The notes: generated by a model from the sequence alone, not told the origin. 64,000 nucleotides of DNA from Vibrio nitrifigilis (GCF_015686695.1 NZ_JADPMR010000001.1:2976001-3040000); one strand, 5' to 3'. Positions 26,780-36,397 are shown, counted from the stretch's first letter. Made by a program: numbers and translations.

Positions 26780-28147
26780 TTAACGAATAACAAGATAGAT
26801 AGAGCGATCGCCTCGTTGGATATTGAGGGCCAGTACGCCTGGTTTTTTCTCAAGAACTTTGCGTAAATCAGCTAGATTCTTAATACGTTGACGGTTAACA
26901 CCAATAATGATGTCGCCTTCTTGTAATTGATACTGCTCTGCAGGTGAGTCTTTAGCAACAGAAGTCACTTTCACCCCTTGAATTGCATCGCTGCTGGTGG
27001 TGTTACTAAACTCTGCACCAGCGAGACCTTCGTGTAGATCTGCCGCTTGAGTTTTAGTTTGCGTTTGTTCACCCAGCGTGACGTCGAAGGTTTTCTTATC
27101 CCCATCTCGAATCACACCAAGGGTAATTTTCTTACCAGCACCCAGGGTTGCGACTTTAGCTCTTAGTTCTGCAAATGAATCAATGTGTTTATCGTTAACC
27201 GACACAATGACATCACCTGCTTTCAAACCTGCTTTATCAGCGGCTGTGTCTGGGATAACTTGGCTGACAAATGCCCCTTTGCTGGAATCTAGTCCCAGAG
27301 CATCAGCAAGTTCTGAATTCACTTCGCCGCCTTGAACACCTAACATGCCGCGTTTTACTTCGCCGTATTTCAAAATCTGATCGGTTAAGTTCTTCATCAT
27401 GTTTGATGGGATAGAGAAGCCAATGCCGACGTTACCACCGTTAGGACCTAAAATGGCGGTATTGATACCAATAAGGTCACCATTAAGGTTAACTAATGCG
27501 CCGCCTGAGTTACCGCTATTGATTGCAGCATCGGTTTGAATGAAGTTTTCAAAATTCTCAATGTTCAAACCACTACGGCCTAAAGCTGAAATAATACCGG
27601 AGGTTACTGTTTGGCCTAAGCCGAATGGGTTACCGATAGCAACAGCAAAATCACCAACACGAAGTTTATCTGAGTCAGCAATCTTAATCTGAGTAAGGTG
27701 TTTTGCATCTTTTAACTGGAGCAAGGCAATATCTGACATTTTGTCACCGCCGACCAGTTTTGCATCATATTCACGTCCGTCATGAAGCTGAACTTTTATT
27801 GAATCAGCCCCTTTAATTACGTGATAGTTAGTGACGACGTAGCCTTTATCAGCATTGATAATAACGCCGGAACCTAGTCCTTTAAATGGACGTTTTTGAA
27901 GTTGTTCGGTTGGAAAATCTGGACCGAAAAAGAAACGGAATTGCTCTGGAATGTGTTGTCGAGAGACTTGAGTTCCTTCTACTGCGATACTAACCACTGC
28001 TGGCGTCACCTTTTCTAGCATGGGCGCTAAACTAGGTACTTGCTCTCCTTGTACTGCTAGTGGAAGAGCGGCGGATGCCGGTAGTGGGGTAATGATGGAA
28101 CTTAAGCTTAAAGATAGAGCGGTTAAAACAAGCAAAGGTTTTTTCAT
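26780..28147 (-). CDS. degQ: DegQ/DegP periplasmic protease-chaperone
   Basis: Periplasmic HtrA protease that degrades or holds misfolded envelope proteins. The second of two adjacent ATGs (28147) is chosen because GAGGAG stands six bases before it. The product is 455 residues with a signal peptide (MKKPLLVLTALSLSLSSIITPLPASA, cut after ASA). Catalytic residues are His109 (TNYHVI), Asp139 (SDIALL) and Ser214 (GNSGGAL), followed by two PDZ domains (about 250-340 and 370-450). The short linker after the signal favours DegQ over DegP. A longer frame upstream is probably not translated. Confidence 0.93.
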   Translation of the reverse strand: MKKPLLVLTALSLSLSSIITPLPASAALPLAVQGEQVPSLAPMLEKVTPAVVSIAVEGTQVSRQHIPEQFRFFFGPDFPTEQLQKRPFKGLGSGVIINADKGYVVTNYHVIKGADSIKVQLHDGREYDAKLVGGDKMSDIALLQLKDAKHLTQIKIADSDKLRVGDFAVAIGNPFGLGQTVTSGIISALGRSGLNIENFENFIQTDAAINSGNSGGALVNLNGDLIGINTAILGPNGGNVGIGFSIPSNMMKNLTDQILKYGEVKRGMLGVQGGEVNSELADALGLDSSKGAFVSQVIPDTAADKAGLKAGDVIVSVNDKHIDSFAELRAKVATLGAGKKITLGVIRDGDKKTFDVTLGEQTQTKTQAADLHEGLAGAEFSNTTSSDAIQGVKVTSVAKDSPAEQYQLQEGDIIIGVNRQRIKNLADLRKVLEKKPGVLALNIQRGDRSIYLVIR

Positions 28148-28270
28148 CATAGACTCCTCAAAGATACACACCTGTATTGTCGAATATTTGTGCCAAACGA
28201 AAAAATTCAACAGGCTCGATGAGGTTTATGACTCAAAAACCTTTGTAAAGTTCAGTTACAATTTTTACAT

Positions 28271-28720
28271 TTAACTGGCTTTGCCATTAATTACCTCTGA
28301 AGAATCAAGAAATTCTTTCTCTTCATCACGTAATAATCCAGTTGCACCAGAGGCGTAATCCTTTGGTGGCAAGCTTTCTTCTGATTCACCATCTAATTCA
28401 GATTTATTTTGAGAGTGTTGGGCAAGCGCTTTTTCGAAAGGGTTGTCTTGCTCTGGTAGGTTAGGCAATAAATCAGAAGAACTTTGTGCCATGTGTTGGT
28501 AAAGCTTAGTGTATTCTTTGCCCAGAGTATCTAGCATTTCTGCTGAATGTACGAAGTGGTCAGCAAGTCCATGGCGTAGCTGATCTAGCTCGAATTTGGT
28601 GCTCTGAAGCTCTTTGTGTAGGGACTTCTGAGATTTATACTGAGGTGTAGTTAGGCGCGCGATGATAATACCGACTACGATACCTACCAGCAGTCCTACA
28701 ATAGCATATATCCAAGGCAT
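28271..28720 (-). CDS. zapG: Z-ring-associated protein ZapG (YhcB)
   Basis: Inner-membrane protein of 149 residues (DUF1043). One N-terminal membrane helix (YAIVGLLVGIVVGIIIARL, residues 5-23) precedes a coiled coil (about 30-80) and a disordered acidic tail. YhcB/ZapG links envelope growth with the divisome. It sits back-to-back with zapE as in many gammaproteobacteria. Confidence 0.9.
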   Translation of the reverse strand: MPWIYAIVGLLVGIVVGIIIARLTTPQYKSQKSLHKELQSTKFELDQLRHGLADHFVHSAEMLDTLGKEYTKLYQHMAQSSSDLLPNLPEQDNPFEKALAQHSQNKSELDGESEESLPPKDYASGATGLLRDEEKEFLDSSEVINGKAS

Positions 28721-28872
28721 AACAGCTCCTTATAGTTGTTATTTAACATGTTTTTCACCACTCGGTTACACATGTCCATGTCCCATGTTACTATGAGTTC
28801 ATGGTTGGGATAAAGCAAAAAGCATGTGCGCTGTGCGTCAGTTTTTCCCTCTTTTATAGAGATTAGACAGTA

Positions 28873-29976
28873 ATGACTCCAAAGCAACGATATGAACAGG
28901 ATTTAACCCAGGAAGAATTCAAGCGAGATGACGCGCAAGCATTGGCTGTTAATGCATTAGATACGCTTTATCATCAATTAGTCGAATTTGATCAAAAACC
29001 CGATGTTAAGCCGACTATGTGGCAAAAGTTATTTGGTAAAAAAGTACCTTCTCAACCGGCGCCAAAAGGTTTGTATTTTTGGGGGGGCGTAGGACGAGGC
29101 AAAACCTACCTTATGGATACCTTCTATGACGCTTTACCAATCAAACACAAAATGCGCAGCCATTTTCACCGGTTCATGTTACGGGTTCATAATGAATTAA
29201 GCTTATTGCATGACGTGAGTGATCCCCTAGACATAGTGGCTGATAAGCTAGCAGCGGAAACAAAAGTTATTTGCTTTGATGAATTTTTTGTTTCAGATAT
29301 CACTGATGCGATGATTTTAGGTACTTTGTTTCAGGCTCTATTTGAGCGTCATGTCATTCTGGTCGCTACCTCCAACATTCCACCCAAAGATCTATACCGT
29401 AATGGATTGCAGCGTGCGCGGTTTTTACCTGCTATCGCTTTGATTGAAGCAAATTGCCATATATTAAATGTTGATGGTGGTGTGGATTATCGACTGCGGA
29501 CTTTGACACAAGCTGAGATTTACCATTCACCACTAGATGACCAAGCTAACGCTTCCCTTCAACATTATTACCAACAGTTTACTGGCTTAGATAAACCCCA
29601 TCAGCAGCAAATAGAAATTAATCACCGTCAGATCGATGTGACGAGTACTTACGATGGGGTCTTGTTCGCGACGTTTGCGCAGTTATGTCAAACCGCACGG
29701 AGTCAGAATGACTATATTGAAATGTCTCGCCTATATCATACGGTGATTTTGGCTGATGTAAGGCAAATGGGGGAAAGTAACGATGATGCAGCACGACGTT
29801 TTATCGCACTTGTCGATGAATTCTACGAAAGGCACGTTAAACTGATTATTTCTGCTGAAGTTGAGTTAGAAGCACTGTATACTCACGGCCTGTTGGAGTT
29901 TGAATTCCAACGGTGTCGTTCACGGTTGATAGAGATGCAGAGTCAGGAATATCTCGCACGTGATCACTTGATTTAG
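28873..29976 (+). CDS. zapE: Cell-division ATPase ZapE
   Basis: AFG1-type AAA+ ATPase of 367 residues that acts on FtsZ rings under stress and low oxygen. Walker A is GGVGRGKTYLMD (71-82), Walker B is VICFDEFFVSDITDAM (near 135-150), and a sensor stretch LVATSNIPPKDLYRNGLQRARFLPAI follows. The C-terminal FEFQRCRSRLIEMQS is also typical. It is divergent from zapG across about 150 bases, which carry both promoters. Confidence 0.95.
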   Translation: MTPKQRYEQDLTQEEFKRDDAQALAVNALDTLYHQLVEFDQKPDVKPTMWQKLFGKKVPSQPAPKGLYFWGGVGRGKTYLMDTFYDALPIKHKMRSHFHRFMLRVHNELSLLHDVSDPLDIVADKLAAETKVICFDEFFVSDITDAMILGTLFQALFERHVILVATSNIPPKDLYRNGLQRARFLPAIALIEANCHILNVDGGVDYRLRTLTQAEIYHSPLDDQANASLQHYYQQFTGLDKPHQQQIEINHRQIDVTSTYDGVLFATFAQLCQTARSQNDYIEMSRLYHTVILADVRQMGESNDDAARRFIALVDEFYERHVKLIISAEVELEALYTHGLLEFEFQRCRSRLIEMQSQEYLARDHLI

Positions 29977-30070
29977 TCAAGGTTTATAGCAGGGTTGCAT
30001 AAATACAGTGTTTATTGCGCTGTCTGGCAGCAAGGCTATTTTTTCTCAAAAAATCCAGTTTTTTTATGAA

Positions 30071-30105
30071 AAAGAGGTGATTTTTTCCTCGCTCTTCTCT
30101 ATAAT
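30071..30105 (+). promoter_or_regulatory. Likely rplM promoter
   Basis: A perfect -10 TATAAT at 30100-30105. The -35 region (gtgatt-like at 30077) is weak. It is placed 138 bases upstream of the rplM start. Confidence 0.55.
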
Positions 30106-30243
30106 CCTGCGACCCACCGTTACTGCAGGTCCTTTTGGGGACCGAGAGTGCCATCCACTCGAAGGGGTGATGACTGGGCTCTTAGACAGTGGGAGCATTT
30201 TGCTCCTTGATGTGTAAATTTAAATTAACGGGTTATTATTAGC
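30106..30243 (+). promoter_or_regulatory. rplM-rpsI mRNA leader
   Basis: A GC-richer 5' untranslated region with several self-complementary segments, for example gcaggtcctttt-ggggaccga and gggagcattttgctcc. L13 operon leaders are known to bind L13 for feedback control. The exact fold was not computed. Confidence 0.5.
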
Positions 30244-30672
30244 ATGAAAACTTTCGTTGCTAAACCAGAAACTGTAAAACGCGACTGGTATGTTGTAGAC
30301 GCAGAAGGTAAAACTCTTGGCCGTCTTGCAACTGAAATTGCATCTCGCCTACGTGGCAAACACAAACCTGAGTACACTCCTCACGCTGACGCTGGTGATT
30401 ACATCATCGTTATCAACGCTGAGAAAGTTACTGTAACTGGTAACAAAGCTAAAAACAAAGTGTACTACCGTCACTCAGAATTTCCTGGTGGCCTAAAATC
30501 AATCACTTTTGAAAAACTGATTGATCGTAAGCCTGAAATGGTAATTGAAACAGCGGTTAAAGGCATGCTTCCACGTGGTCCTCTAGGCCGTGCTATGTAC
30601 CGTAAACTGAAAGTTTACGCGGGCGCTGAGCACAACCATGCTGCTCAACAACCAAAAGTACTAGACATCTAA
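30244..30672 (+). CDS. rplM: 50S ribosomal protein L13
   Basis: Ribosomal protein of 142 residues, the standard length. Begins MKTFVAKPETVKRDWYVVDAEGKTLGRLA and carries GDYIIVINAEKVTVTGNK and KGMLPRGPLGRAMYRKLKVYAG. First gene of the L13-S9 operon, followed at once by rpsI. Confidence 0.98.
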   Translation: MKTFVAKPETVKRDWYVVDAEGKTLGRLATEIASRLRGKHKPEYTPHADAGDYIIVINAEKVTVTGNKAKNKVYYRHSEFPGGLKSITFEKLIDRKPEMVIETAVKGMLPRGPLGRAMYRKLKVYAGAEHNHAAQQPKVLDI

Positions 30673-30687
30673 TTGGGGATTTCGAAA

Positions 30688-31080
30688 ATGGCAGAGAATC
30701 AATACTACGGCACTGGCCGTCGCAAAAGCTCAGCTGCACGTGTTTTCATTAAACCAGGCAGCGGCAACATCGTAATCAACAAGCGTAGCCTTGATGAATA
30801 CTTCGGTCGTCCAACAGCTCGTATGGTTGTTCAACAACCACTAGAACTAGTTGAAATGACTGACAAACTAGACCTTTACATCACTGTTTCTGGTGGTGGT
30901 ATTTCTGGTCAAGCAGGTGCTATCCGTCACGGTATCACTCGCGCACTTATGGAATACGATGAGTCTCTACGTCCTGCTCTACGCGCAGCTGGATACGTTA
31001 CTCGTGACGCACGTCGCGTTGAACGTAAGAAAGTTGGTCTACGTAAAGCACGTCGTCGTCCACAGTTCTCAAAACGTTAA
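30688..31080 (+). CDS. rpsI: 30S ribosomal protein S9
   Basis: Ribosomal protein of 130 residues. The ATG at 30688 (MAENQYYGTGRRKSSAARV) is preferred to an in-frame TTG at 30673. The C-terminal tail RRPQFSKR reaches the P-site tRNA. It is 15 bases after rplM and ends before a strong terminator. Confidence 0.98.
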   Translation: MAENQYYGTGRRKSSAARVFIKPGSGNIVINKRSLDEYFGRPTARMVVQQPLELVEMTDKLDLYITVSGGGISGQAGAIRHGITRALMEYDESLRPALRAAGYVTRDARRVERKKVGLRKARRRPQFSKR

Positions 31081-31130
31081 TCTTTTCTTACGAAAAGGTC
31101 ATCGTTCAGAATTTCTGGATTGTGGTTCAA

Positions 31131-31157
31131 AAGCTCGGCTTATGCCGGGCTTTTTGT
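31131..31157 (+). terminator. Terminator of rplM-rpsI
   Basis: agctcggc-ttat-gccgggct hairpin followed by TTTTTG and more T residues, about 50 bases past the rpsI stop. Confidence 0.88.
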
Positions 31158-31316
31158 TTTTTTGGCGGTTATTTTATCCATTGACTGTTTTCATCCTCTC
31201 TTTATTGATTTAACTCCTTTACCTCTTTCTCAATTTGCGTATAAATTAACTGATTGAAAATACGTTATTCATGTGAATTCTGCCGCAGAATTACACCATT
31301 TAGGAATGAGTTATTA

Positions 31317-31913
31317 ATGAGCAATCCAGAGCACTCTATGACCCGACGTCGTTTCTTAACAGTGACAACTGCTGTCGTAGGTGGGGTTGGAATAGCGACA
31401 GCCACCATTCCGTTTATTCGCGCGTGGCGTCCCAGCTATCAGGCTGAGGTAGCCGCTGCTCCAGTAGAAGTTGATGTCAGTAAATTAGCTCCGGGGCAGC
31501 TTGTGACTGTGCGTTGGCAAGGCAAACCTGTGTGGATAGTTCGCCGAACTCAGACAATATTACAAGCTTTAAAGAATCAAACGGATCAATTGTTAGATCC
31601 TAATTCCCAGGAACCTCAACAACCCCGCTATATCCAATCTCCTTTTCGATCCATTCGTCCTGATATTTTTGTTTCTGTTGGTGTCTGTACTCATCTAGGG
31701 TGTTCCCCTAATTATTTACCACATTCACTCACTTCTCATATCGAAGGGGTTAAAGCTGGATTCTTTTGTCCTTGTCATGGTTCAAGCTTTGATATGGCAG
31801 GAAGAGTATTTTCTGGCGGTCCTGCTCCGCTCAATTTGTTGATTCCTAAGCATATGTATATCAATGACAATAAATTATTGATTGGTAAAGATGAGCAGGG
31901 GAGTGAATCATGA
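31317..31913 (+). CDS. petA: Rieske iron-sulfur subunit of cytochrome bc1
   Basis: Ubiquinol-cytochrome c reductase iron-sulfur protein, 198 residues. The ATG at 31317 has AGGA upstream and gives a twin-arginine N-terminus (TRRRFLTVTTAVVGGVGIATATIPF) that doubles as membrane anchor. The Rieske cluster ligands are CTHLGC and CPCHGSSFD. It transfers electrons from quinol to cytochrome c1 on the periplasmic side. Its stop overlaps the petB start, so petABC is one operon. Confidence 0.96.
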   Translation: MSNPEHSMTRRRFLTVTTAVVGGVGIATATIPFIRAWRPSYQAEVAAAPVEVDVSKLAPGQLVTVRWQGKPVWIVRRTQTILQALKNQTDQLLDPNSQEPQQPRYIQSPFRSIRPDIFVSVGVCTHLGCSPNYLPHSLTSHIEGVKAGFFCPCHGSSFDMAGRVFSGGPAPLNLLIPKHMYINDNKLLIGKDEQGSES

Positions 31914-33172
31914 AGTCTTTATTGGCTTGGTTAGAATCTCGTTTGCCTGTGATGGATGCTTTTCGTCGCCACCTCTCTGGTTATCCCATCCCGAAAAATA
32001 TTAATGGCTGGTGGGTTTTTGGCTCGCTATCGTTGTTAGTGTTGGTCATTCAAGTTGTCACTGGTATTTGGCTTGCAATGAATTATCAGCCGAGCGCTGA
32101 GCATGCGTTTGATTCAGTGGCTTATATTATGCGCAATGTCGATTATGGATGGTTAATTCGCTATCTCCATGTTGTTGGGGCTTCTGCTCTGTTTATCGTG
32201 ATGTATTTACATATGTTCCGAGGTTTGATTTACGGTTCATATCAACGACCTCGTGAACTTGTTTGGTTGATCGGTATGGTTAGCTTTGTGGTGTTAATGG
32301 GTGAAGCCTTTATGGGGTATTTATTACCTTGGGGGCAAATGTCATATTGGGGCGCTCAAGTTATTACATCATTATTCGGTGCTATCCCCTATGTTGGTGA
32401 TACAGTCGCTGAGTGGGTTAGAGGGGATTTTGTTGTATCGGGATTTACCCTAAATCGTTTCTTCGCTTTGCATGTGATCGGATTGCCATTAGCTTTATTG
32501 TTTCTTATTTATTTGCATATTGTCGCTTTGCATCAAGTGGGGTCGAATAACCCTGATGGTATTGATACGAAATTACCTAAAGGGAGTGTTACCCCAGAGC
32601 AGCGTTCGCCTTTTTTATATCATTCAGCCTATACCAAGGAACATGATATTGTTGATTCTGTCCCATTCTACCCTTATGGAGTAGTGAAGGATTTAGTCGG
32701 TGTGGGGCTGTTCCTGCTACTCTTTTGCACGGTACTGTTTTTTGATCCCAGCTTACATGGCTATTTTCTTGAATCGGCGAATTATTTTCCTGCTGATCCG
32801 CTGCAAACTCCGTCTCATATTGCTCCCCTGTGGTACTTTACTCCATATTACGCCATCCTTCGCGCGGTGCCTGATAAGCTTTTAGGGATTATCGCGATGG
32901 CTAGTGCTGTGTTGGTTGTGTTCTTTCTGCCATGGATTGACCGCTGTCGCGTTCGTTCTATTCGCTATCGAAGCCGTTTTCATTGGTGGAATATTGTTCA
33001 GTTTAGCGTCTGTTTTATTGCACTAGGTATTCTGGGGGGGCAACCTGTCACATCGATGAATATCCTTTTGGCCCGGTTATTTGCCTTAGGTTATTTCATG
33101 TTTTTTGTCTTGCTCTATTACTACAGTAAGCACGAGAGAACCAAGCCAGTTCCTAGCCGGATTGGAGGTTAA
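31910..33172 (+). CDS. petB: Cytochrome b subunit of bc1 complex
   Basis: Quinol-oxidising membrane subunit of 420 residues, the long bacterial form with the C-terminal domain. Haem ligands lie in helices with YLHVVGASALFIVMYLHMFRG and FALHVIGLPLALLFLIYLHIVALH. The quinol-site PEW-like motif appears as PLWYFTPYYAILRA. About eight membrane helices. Overlaps petA by four bases and abuts petC. Confidence 0.96.
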   Translation: MKSLLAWLESRLPVMDAFRRHLSGYPIPKNINGWWVFGSLSLLVLVIQVVTGIWLAMNYQPSAEHAFDSVAYIMRNVDYGWLIRYLHVVGASALFIVMYLHMFRGLIYGSYQRPRELVWLIGMVSFVVLMGEAFMGYLLPWGQMSYWGAQVITSLFGAIPYVGDTVAEWVRGDFVVSGFTLNRFFALHVIGLPLALLFLIYLHIVALHQVGSNNPDGIDTKLPKGSVTPEQRSPFLYHSAYTKEHDIVDSVPFYPYGVVKDLVGVGLFLLLFCTVLFFDPSLHGYFLESANYFPADPLQTPSHIAPLWYFTPYYAILRAVPDKLLGIIAMASAVLVVFFLPWIDRCRVRSIRYRSRFHWWNIVQFSVCFIALGILGGQPVTSMNILLARLFALGYFMFFVLLYYYSKHERTKPVPSRIGG

Positions 33173-33901
33173 ATGAGAGCGACACTAATAGTAGCTATTG
33201 TGTTGATTTTTATGAATGCGTCGGTCTTGGCTCAAGGACAAACACTCACTTTATCTAGCGCTAATATTGATCCTAGCGATCATGCTTCTTTAGTCAGGGG
33301 AGCTAAAGCGTATTCACGTTACTGTTTGAGTTGCCATAGTTTGCAATATCAACACTATAAGCAAGTCGCGAAAGGGCTGCAGCTATCACACGGTGAGTTA
33401 CAAAGGGATATCATGATTACCCCAAATACCCATTGGACGATGCCAATGAATGCTGCTTTTTCAAATGAGAATATGAAACAGTGGCTAGGGAGACCGGCAC
33501 CTGATTTAACCTATATCACTAAGCAGTATTCACCCGACTGGTTATATACCTATTTACATGCCTTTTATACCGATCCTACTCAACCATTAGGTGTTAATAA
33601 TTGGCTCGTGCCTAATGTTTCTATGCCGAATGTATTACAAGGATTACAGGGGCCCACTCAAGCCATATACTCAAAATCATCGACGAATCTGCTTCTCGGG
33701 GTAAAGGTGTCAGGGGCGGGCGTTCTAAATCCTAAGCAGTATGATCAGTTTGTCCGCGATCTCGTTAACTATCTTAATTACACCGCTGACCCTTCAGCAG
33801 AGCAACGGTACAATATAGGCTGGTGGGTTTTAGGCTTTTTGTCACTATTTACCATGCTAGCTTGGTTGCTTAAGAAAGAGTATTGGCGTGATGCACACTA
33901 A
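33173..33901 (+). CDS. petC: Cytochrome c1 subunit of bc1 complex
   Basis: Membrane-anchored c-type cytochrome of 242 residues. Signal peptide MRATLIVAIVLIFMNASVLAQG, haem motif CLSCH (residues 51-55), distal Met probably in NVSMPNVL, and a C-terminal anchor (WVLGFLSLFTMLAWLLKKEYW). Starts one base after petB ends. It hands electrons to soluble cytochrome c. Confidence 0.95.
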   Translation: MRATLIVAIVLIFMNASVLAQGQTLTLSSANIDPSDHASLVRGAKAYSRYCLSCHSLQYQHYKQVAKGLQLSHGELQRDIMITPNTHWTMPMNAAFSNENMKQWLGRPAPDLTYITKQYSPDWLYTYLHAFYTDPTQPLGVNNWLVPNVSMPNVLQGLQGPTQAIYSKSSTNLLLGVKVSGAGVLNPKQYDQFVRDLVNYLNYTADPSAEQRYNIGWWVLGFLSLFTMLAWLLKKEYWRDAH

Positions 33902-33999
33902 ATGTGCTATTATGCCGTGCTAAATTCTAATTTTTGAATATTCGGTGAAAGCAGGTGTTTTCGCCGACTTTTGTTTGTTTAAGTGTGCTGGAGGGCTCC

Positions 34000-34635
34000 A
34001 TGGCTGTAGCTGCCAATAAACGTTCTGTGATGACACTGTTTTCAAGTGCCTCTGATATGTATAGCCATCAGGTTCGCATCGTGCTGGCTGAGAAAGGCGT
34101 CAGTGTTGAAGTTGAGTTGGTTGACGAAAATAACCTGCCAGCGGATCTCGTTGAGCTAAACCCTTATAAATCCGTGCCTACTCTAGTAGATCGCGAACTG
34201 GCTTTATACGATTCAAAAATCATCATGGAATACCTTGATGAACGATTCCCGCATCCACCATTGATGCCGGTATACCCTGTTGCTCGTGGTAACAGCCGTT
34301 TGATGATTTACCGTATCGAACGTAACTGGTATTCACTAGCAGACAAAATTGTTAATGGTTCTGCAGAAGAGGCTGAAAATGCTCGTAACCGCTTACGCAC
34401 TGACTTACTAACCTTAGGTCCTGTGTTTGCTGAATTCGAGTACTTCATGAGCGAAGAGTTCAGCTTGATTGACTGCTATCTAGCTCCTCTATTATGGCGT
34501 TTACCTGTATTAGGTATCGAACTTGTTGGTCCTGGTTCTAAAGAACTGAAAGTTTACATGAACCGTGTTTTTGAACGTGATTCATTCTTAGCTTCTTTAA
34601 CTGAAGCAGAACGCGAGATGCGTCTGTCTCGTTAA
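34000..34635 (+). CDS. sspA: Stringent starvation protein A
   Basis: RNA-polymerase-associated regulator with a glutathione-S-transferase fold, 211 residues. The ATG at 34000 follows GGAGG; a GTG/ATG-extended frame upstream is not needed. Thioredoxin-like N-domain (LFSSASDMYSHQVRIVLAEKGV, SVPTLVDRELALYDSKIIMEYLDERFPHPPL) and helical C-domain. The catalytic GST residue is absent as usual. Ten bases before sspB. Confidence 0.95.
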   Translation: MAVAANKRSVMTLFSSASDMYSHQVRIVLAEKGVSVEVELVDENNLPADLVELNPYKSVPTLVDRELALYDSKIIMEYLDERFPHPPLMPVYPVARGNSRLMIYRIERNWYSLADKIVNGSAEEAENARNRLRTDLLTLGPVFAEFEYFMSEEFSLIDCYLAPLLWRLPVLGIELVGPGSKELKVYMNRVFERDSFLASLTEAEREMRLSR

Positions 34636-34645
34636 TGGTTGCCTA

Positions 34646-35155
34646 ATGGATATCGAGCAAATGACCCCACGCCGTCCTTTTATGCTTCGTGCATTTTACG
34701 ATTGGCTACTGGAAAATGATTTAACACCACATTTGGTTGTTGATGCAACGCTAAATGGAGTTCAGGTTCCCCTGGAATACGTGCAAGATGGGCAGATTAT
34801 TCTTAATGTTGCCCCTCGTGCTGTTGGTAACTTGCAACTTGGTAACGATGAAGTGACGTTTAACGCTCGCTTTGGTGGGCGTCCTCACGTGGTGATTGTA
34901 CCGCTATATGCAGTTCAAGCTATTTATGCCAGAGAGAATGGTGCTGGTACTATGTTTGAGCCTGAGCCCGCGTATATGGAACAATTAGAAGCGATGGATG
35001 AATTAGAGCAGGACGAAGCAAACAGTGAAGAGAGTATTTCTCTTGTTTCTGACACTATGCCTGACTCCGAAGACTCTAATGAAGATGGTTCATCAGATCC
35101 TGATGATGAGCCGCCACGTCCAAAAGGTCGACCAAGCTTACGCGTGGTTAAATAA
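34646..35155 (+). CDS. sspB: ClpXP adaptor SspB
   Basis: Adaptor of 169 residues that carries ssrA-tagged and RseA fragments to ClpXP. Folded domain residues 1-110 (RPFMLRAFYDWLLENDLTPHLVVDA, FNARFGGRPHVVIVPLYAVQAIYARENG). Acidic disordered linker, then the ClpX-binding tail RGRPSLRVVK-like end (KGRPSLRVVK). Co-transcribed with sspA. The pairing with degS upstream makes biological sense in the sigma-E cascade. Confidence 0.95.
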   Translation: MDIEQMTPRRPFMLRAFYDWLLENDLTPHLVVDATLNGVQVPLEYVQDGQIILNVAPRAVGNLQLGNDEVTFNARFGGRPHVVIVPLYAVQAIYARENGAGTMFEPEPAYMEQLEAMDELEQDEANSEESISLVSDTMPDSEDSNEDGSSDPDDEPPRPKGRPSLRVVK

Positions 35156-35180
35156 CTCCAGTTTTGGCAGCTAGATAAAT

Positions 35181-35210
35181 AAAAAGCAGCGTTTACGCTG
35201 CTTTTTTTAT
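35181..35210. terminator. Bidirectional terminator between sspB and dolP
   Basis: AAAAAGCAGCG-ttta-CGCTGCTTTTTTT, with A and T runs on both sides, between two converging genes. Confidence 0.92.
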
Positions 35211-35226
35211 TGGTTCACGATAGGAG

Positions 35227-35799
35227 TTAATCGGCATAGTTGAATGCACGAATTACCTGTTTAACACCAGAGATATTACGAGTGACTTCTGTAGCAATGT
35301 CGGCTTTTTCATGCGTAATATAACCAAATAGATACACAACGTTATCGTCAGTTTCTACTGTGACTTTTACGCCATTTAAGTCGGAATTTGTTAGCAAAGC
35401 AGATTTTACTTTGGTCGTGATCCAGCTATCCTCGCTCACTGCTGCAATGCCAAGAAGCGGTTTGACCTGAATGCGGTTATGTAACTCTCTCACTCCTTTG
35501 AGCTGATGTACGTCATTGACGAACTTTTCCATGACGTTTGGTTGTATCGCTTGGCCTATCAATACTACCTTGCCTTGATAAGAAACGGCTGTCACGCGAA
35601 GCTGGTTTTTATATGGGGCTTTATGCGCGAGTCCACCAATTTGCAATTCAAGATGATTATCATCCCAGATTTGCTGGGTCGAGCGAGGATCTGTGACCAG
35701 GTTAGCTGTGGTTGCAGCGCCTGCGATAAAAATACCAGCACATCCAGAAAGGGACAGCAAAATAGAGCAAGCAAAAAGAAGTCGGAGCATTTTTTTCAT
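35227..35799 (-). CDS. dolP: Outer-membrane lipoprotein DolP (YraP)
   Basis: Lipoprotein of 190 residues with lipobox LSLSGC (lipidated Cys20) and two BON domains (about 45-115 and 120-188). DolP localises to the outer membrane at division sites and supports envelope integrity. It follows diaA on the minus strand with only four bases between. Confidence 0.93.
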   Translation of the reverse strand: MKKMLRLLFACSILLSLSGCAGIFIAGAATTANLVTDPRSTQQIWDDNHLELQIGGLAHKAPYKNQLRVTAVSYQGKVVLIGQAIQPNVMEKFVNDVHQLKGVRELHNRIQVKPLLGIAAVSEDSWITTKVKSALLTNSDLNGVKVTVETDDNVVYLFGYITHEKADIATEVTRNISGVKQVIRAFNYAD

Positions 35800-35803
35800 A
35801 ACA

Positions 35804-36394
35804 TCAATCTTCGTGAGCAGGGAAAAGTACCTGATCGATTAAGTCACACAAACAGTGCAGAGTCAGCATTTGCACTTCGTGAATACGAGCAGTACGTTGA
35901 GATGGAATACGAATTTCCACATCGTTTTCACCGAGTAATCCTGCCATTTCACCGCCATCTTTGCCAGTTAGTGCGATAATGGTCATATCGCGAGTTACCG
36001 CCGCTTCCATCGCTTTTATGATGTTTTGGCTGTTACCACTGGTAGAGATAGCTAATAGAATATCTCCAGGTTGGCCCAACGCTCGTACTTGCTTAGAAAA
36101 CACTTCTTGATAAGCGTAATCATTCGCTACTGCAGTGAGAGTTGTAGTATCAGAAGCCATTGCTAAAGCGGGTAGGCTAGGGCGCTCAGTTTCAAAACGG
36201 TTAAGTAGACAAGAAGTAAACTGTTGCGCATTGGCCGATGATCCACCGTTACCACAGCAGAGAATTTTATTACCATTAAGCAGAGTGGCTACCATGGCTT
36301 GTGCTGCATGCATAATGGCATCAGGAAGTGCTTCTGCCGCTGCAATTTGAATTTGAATACTTTCAGTAAAACTATCTTTAATGCTATCTAGCAT
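35804..36394 (-). CDS. diaA: DnaA initiator-associating protein DiaA
   Basis: SIS-domain protein of 196 residues (NGNKILCCGNGGSSANAQQFTSCLLNRFE, DILLAISTSGNSQNIIKAMEAA). In E. coli DiaA binds DnaA and promotes regular initiation. It resembles GmhA, but the genomic position between yraN and dolP identifies it. Confidence 0.9.
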   Translation of the reverse strand: MLDSIKDSFTESIQIQIAAAEALPDAIMHAAQAMVATLLNGNKILCCGNGGSSANAQQFTSCLLNRFETERPSLPALAMASDTTTLTAVANDYAYQEVFSKQVRALGQPGDILLAISTSGNSQNIIKAMEAAVTRDMTIIALTGKDGGEMAGLLGENDVEIRIPSQRTARIHEVQMLTLHCLCDLIDQVLFPAHED

Positions 36395-36397
36395 CGA

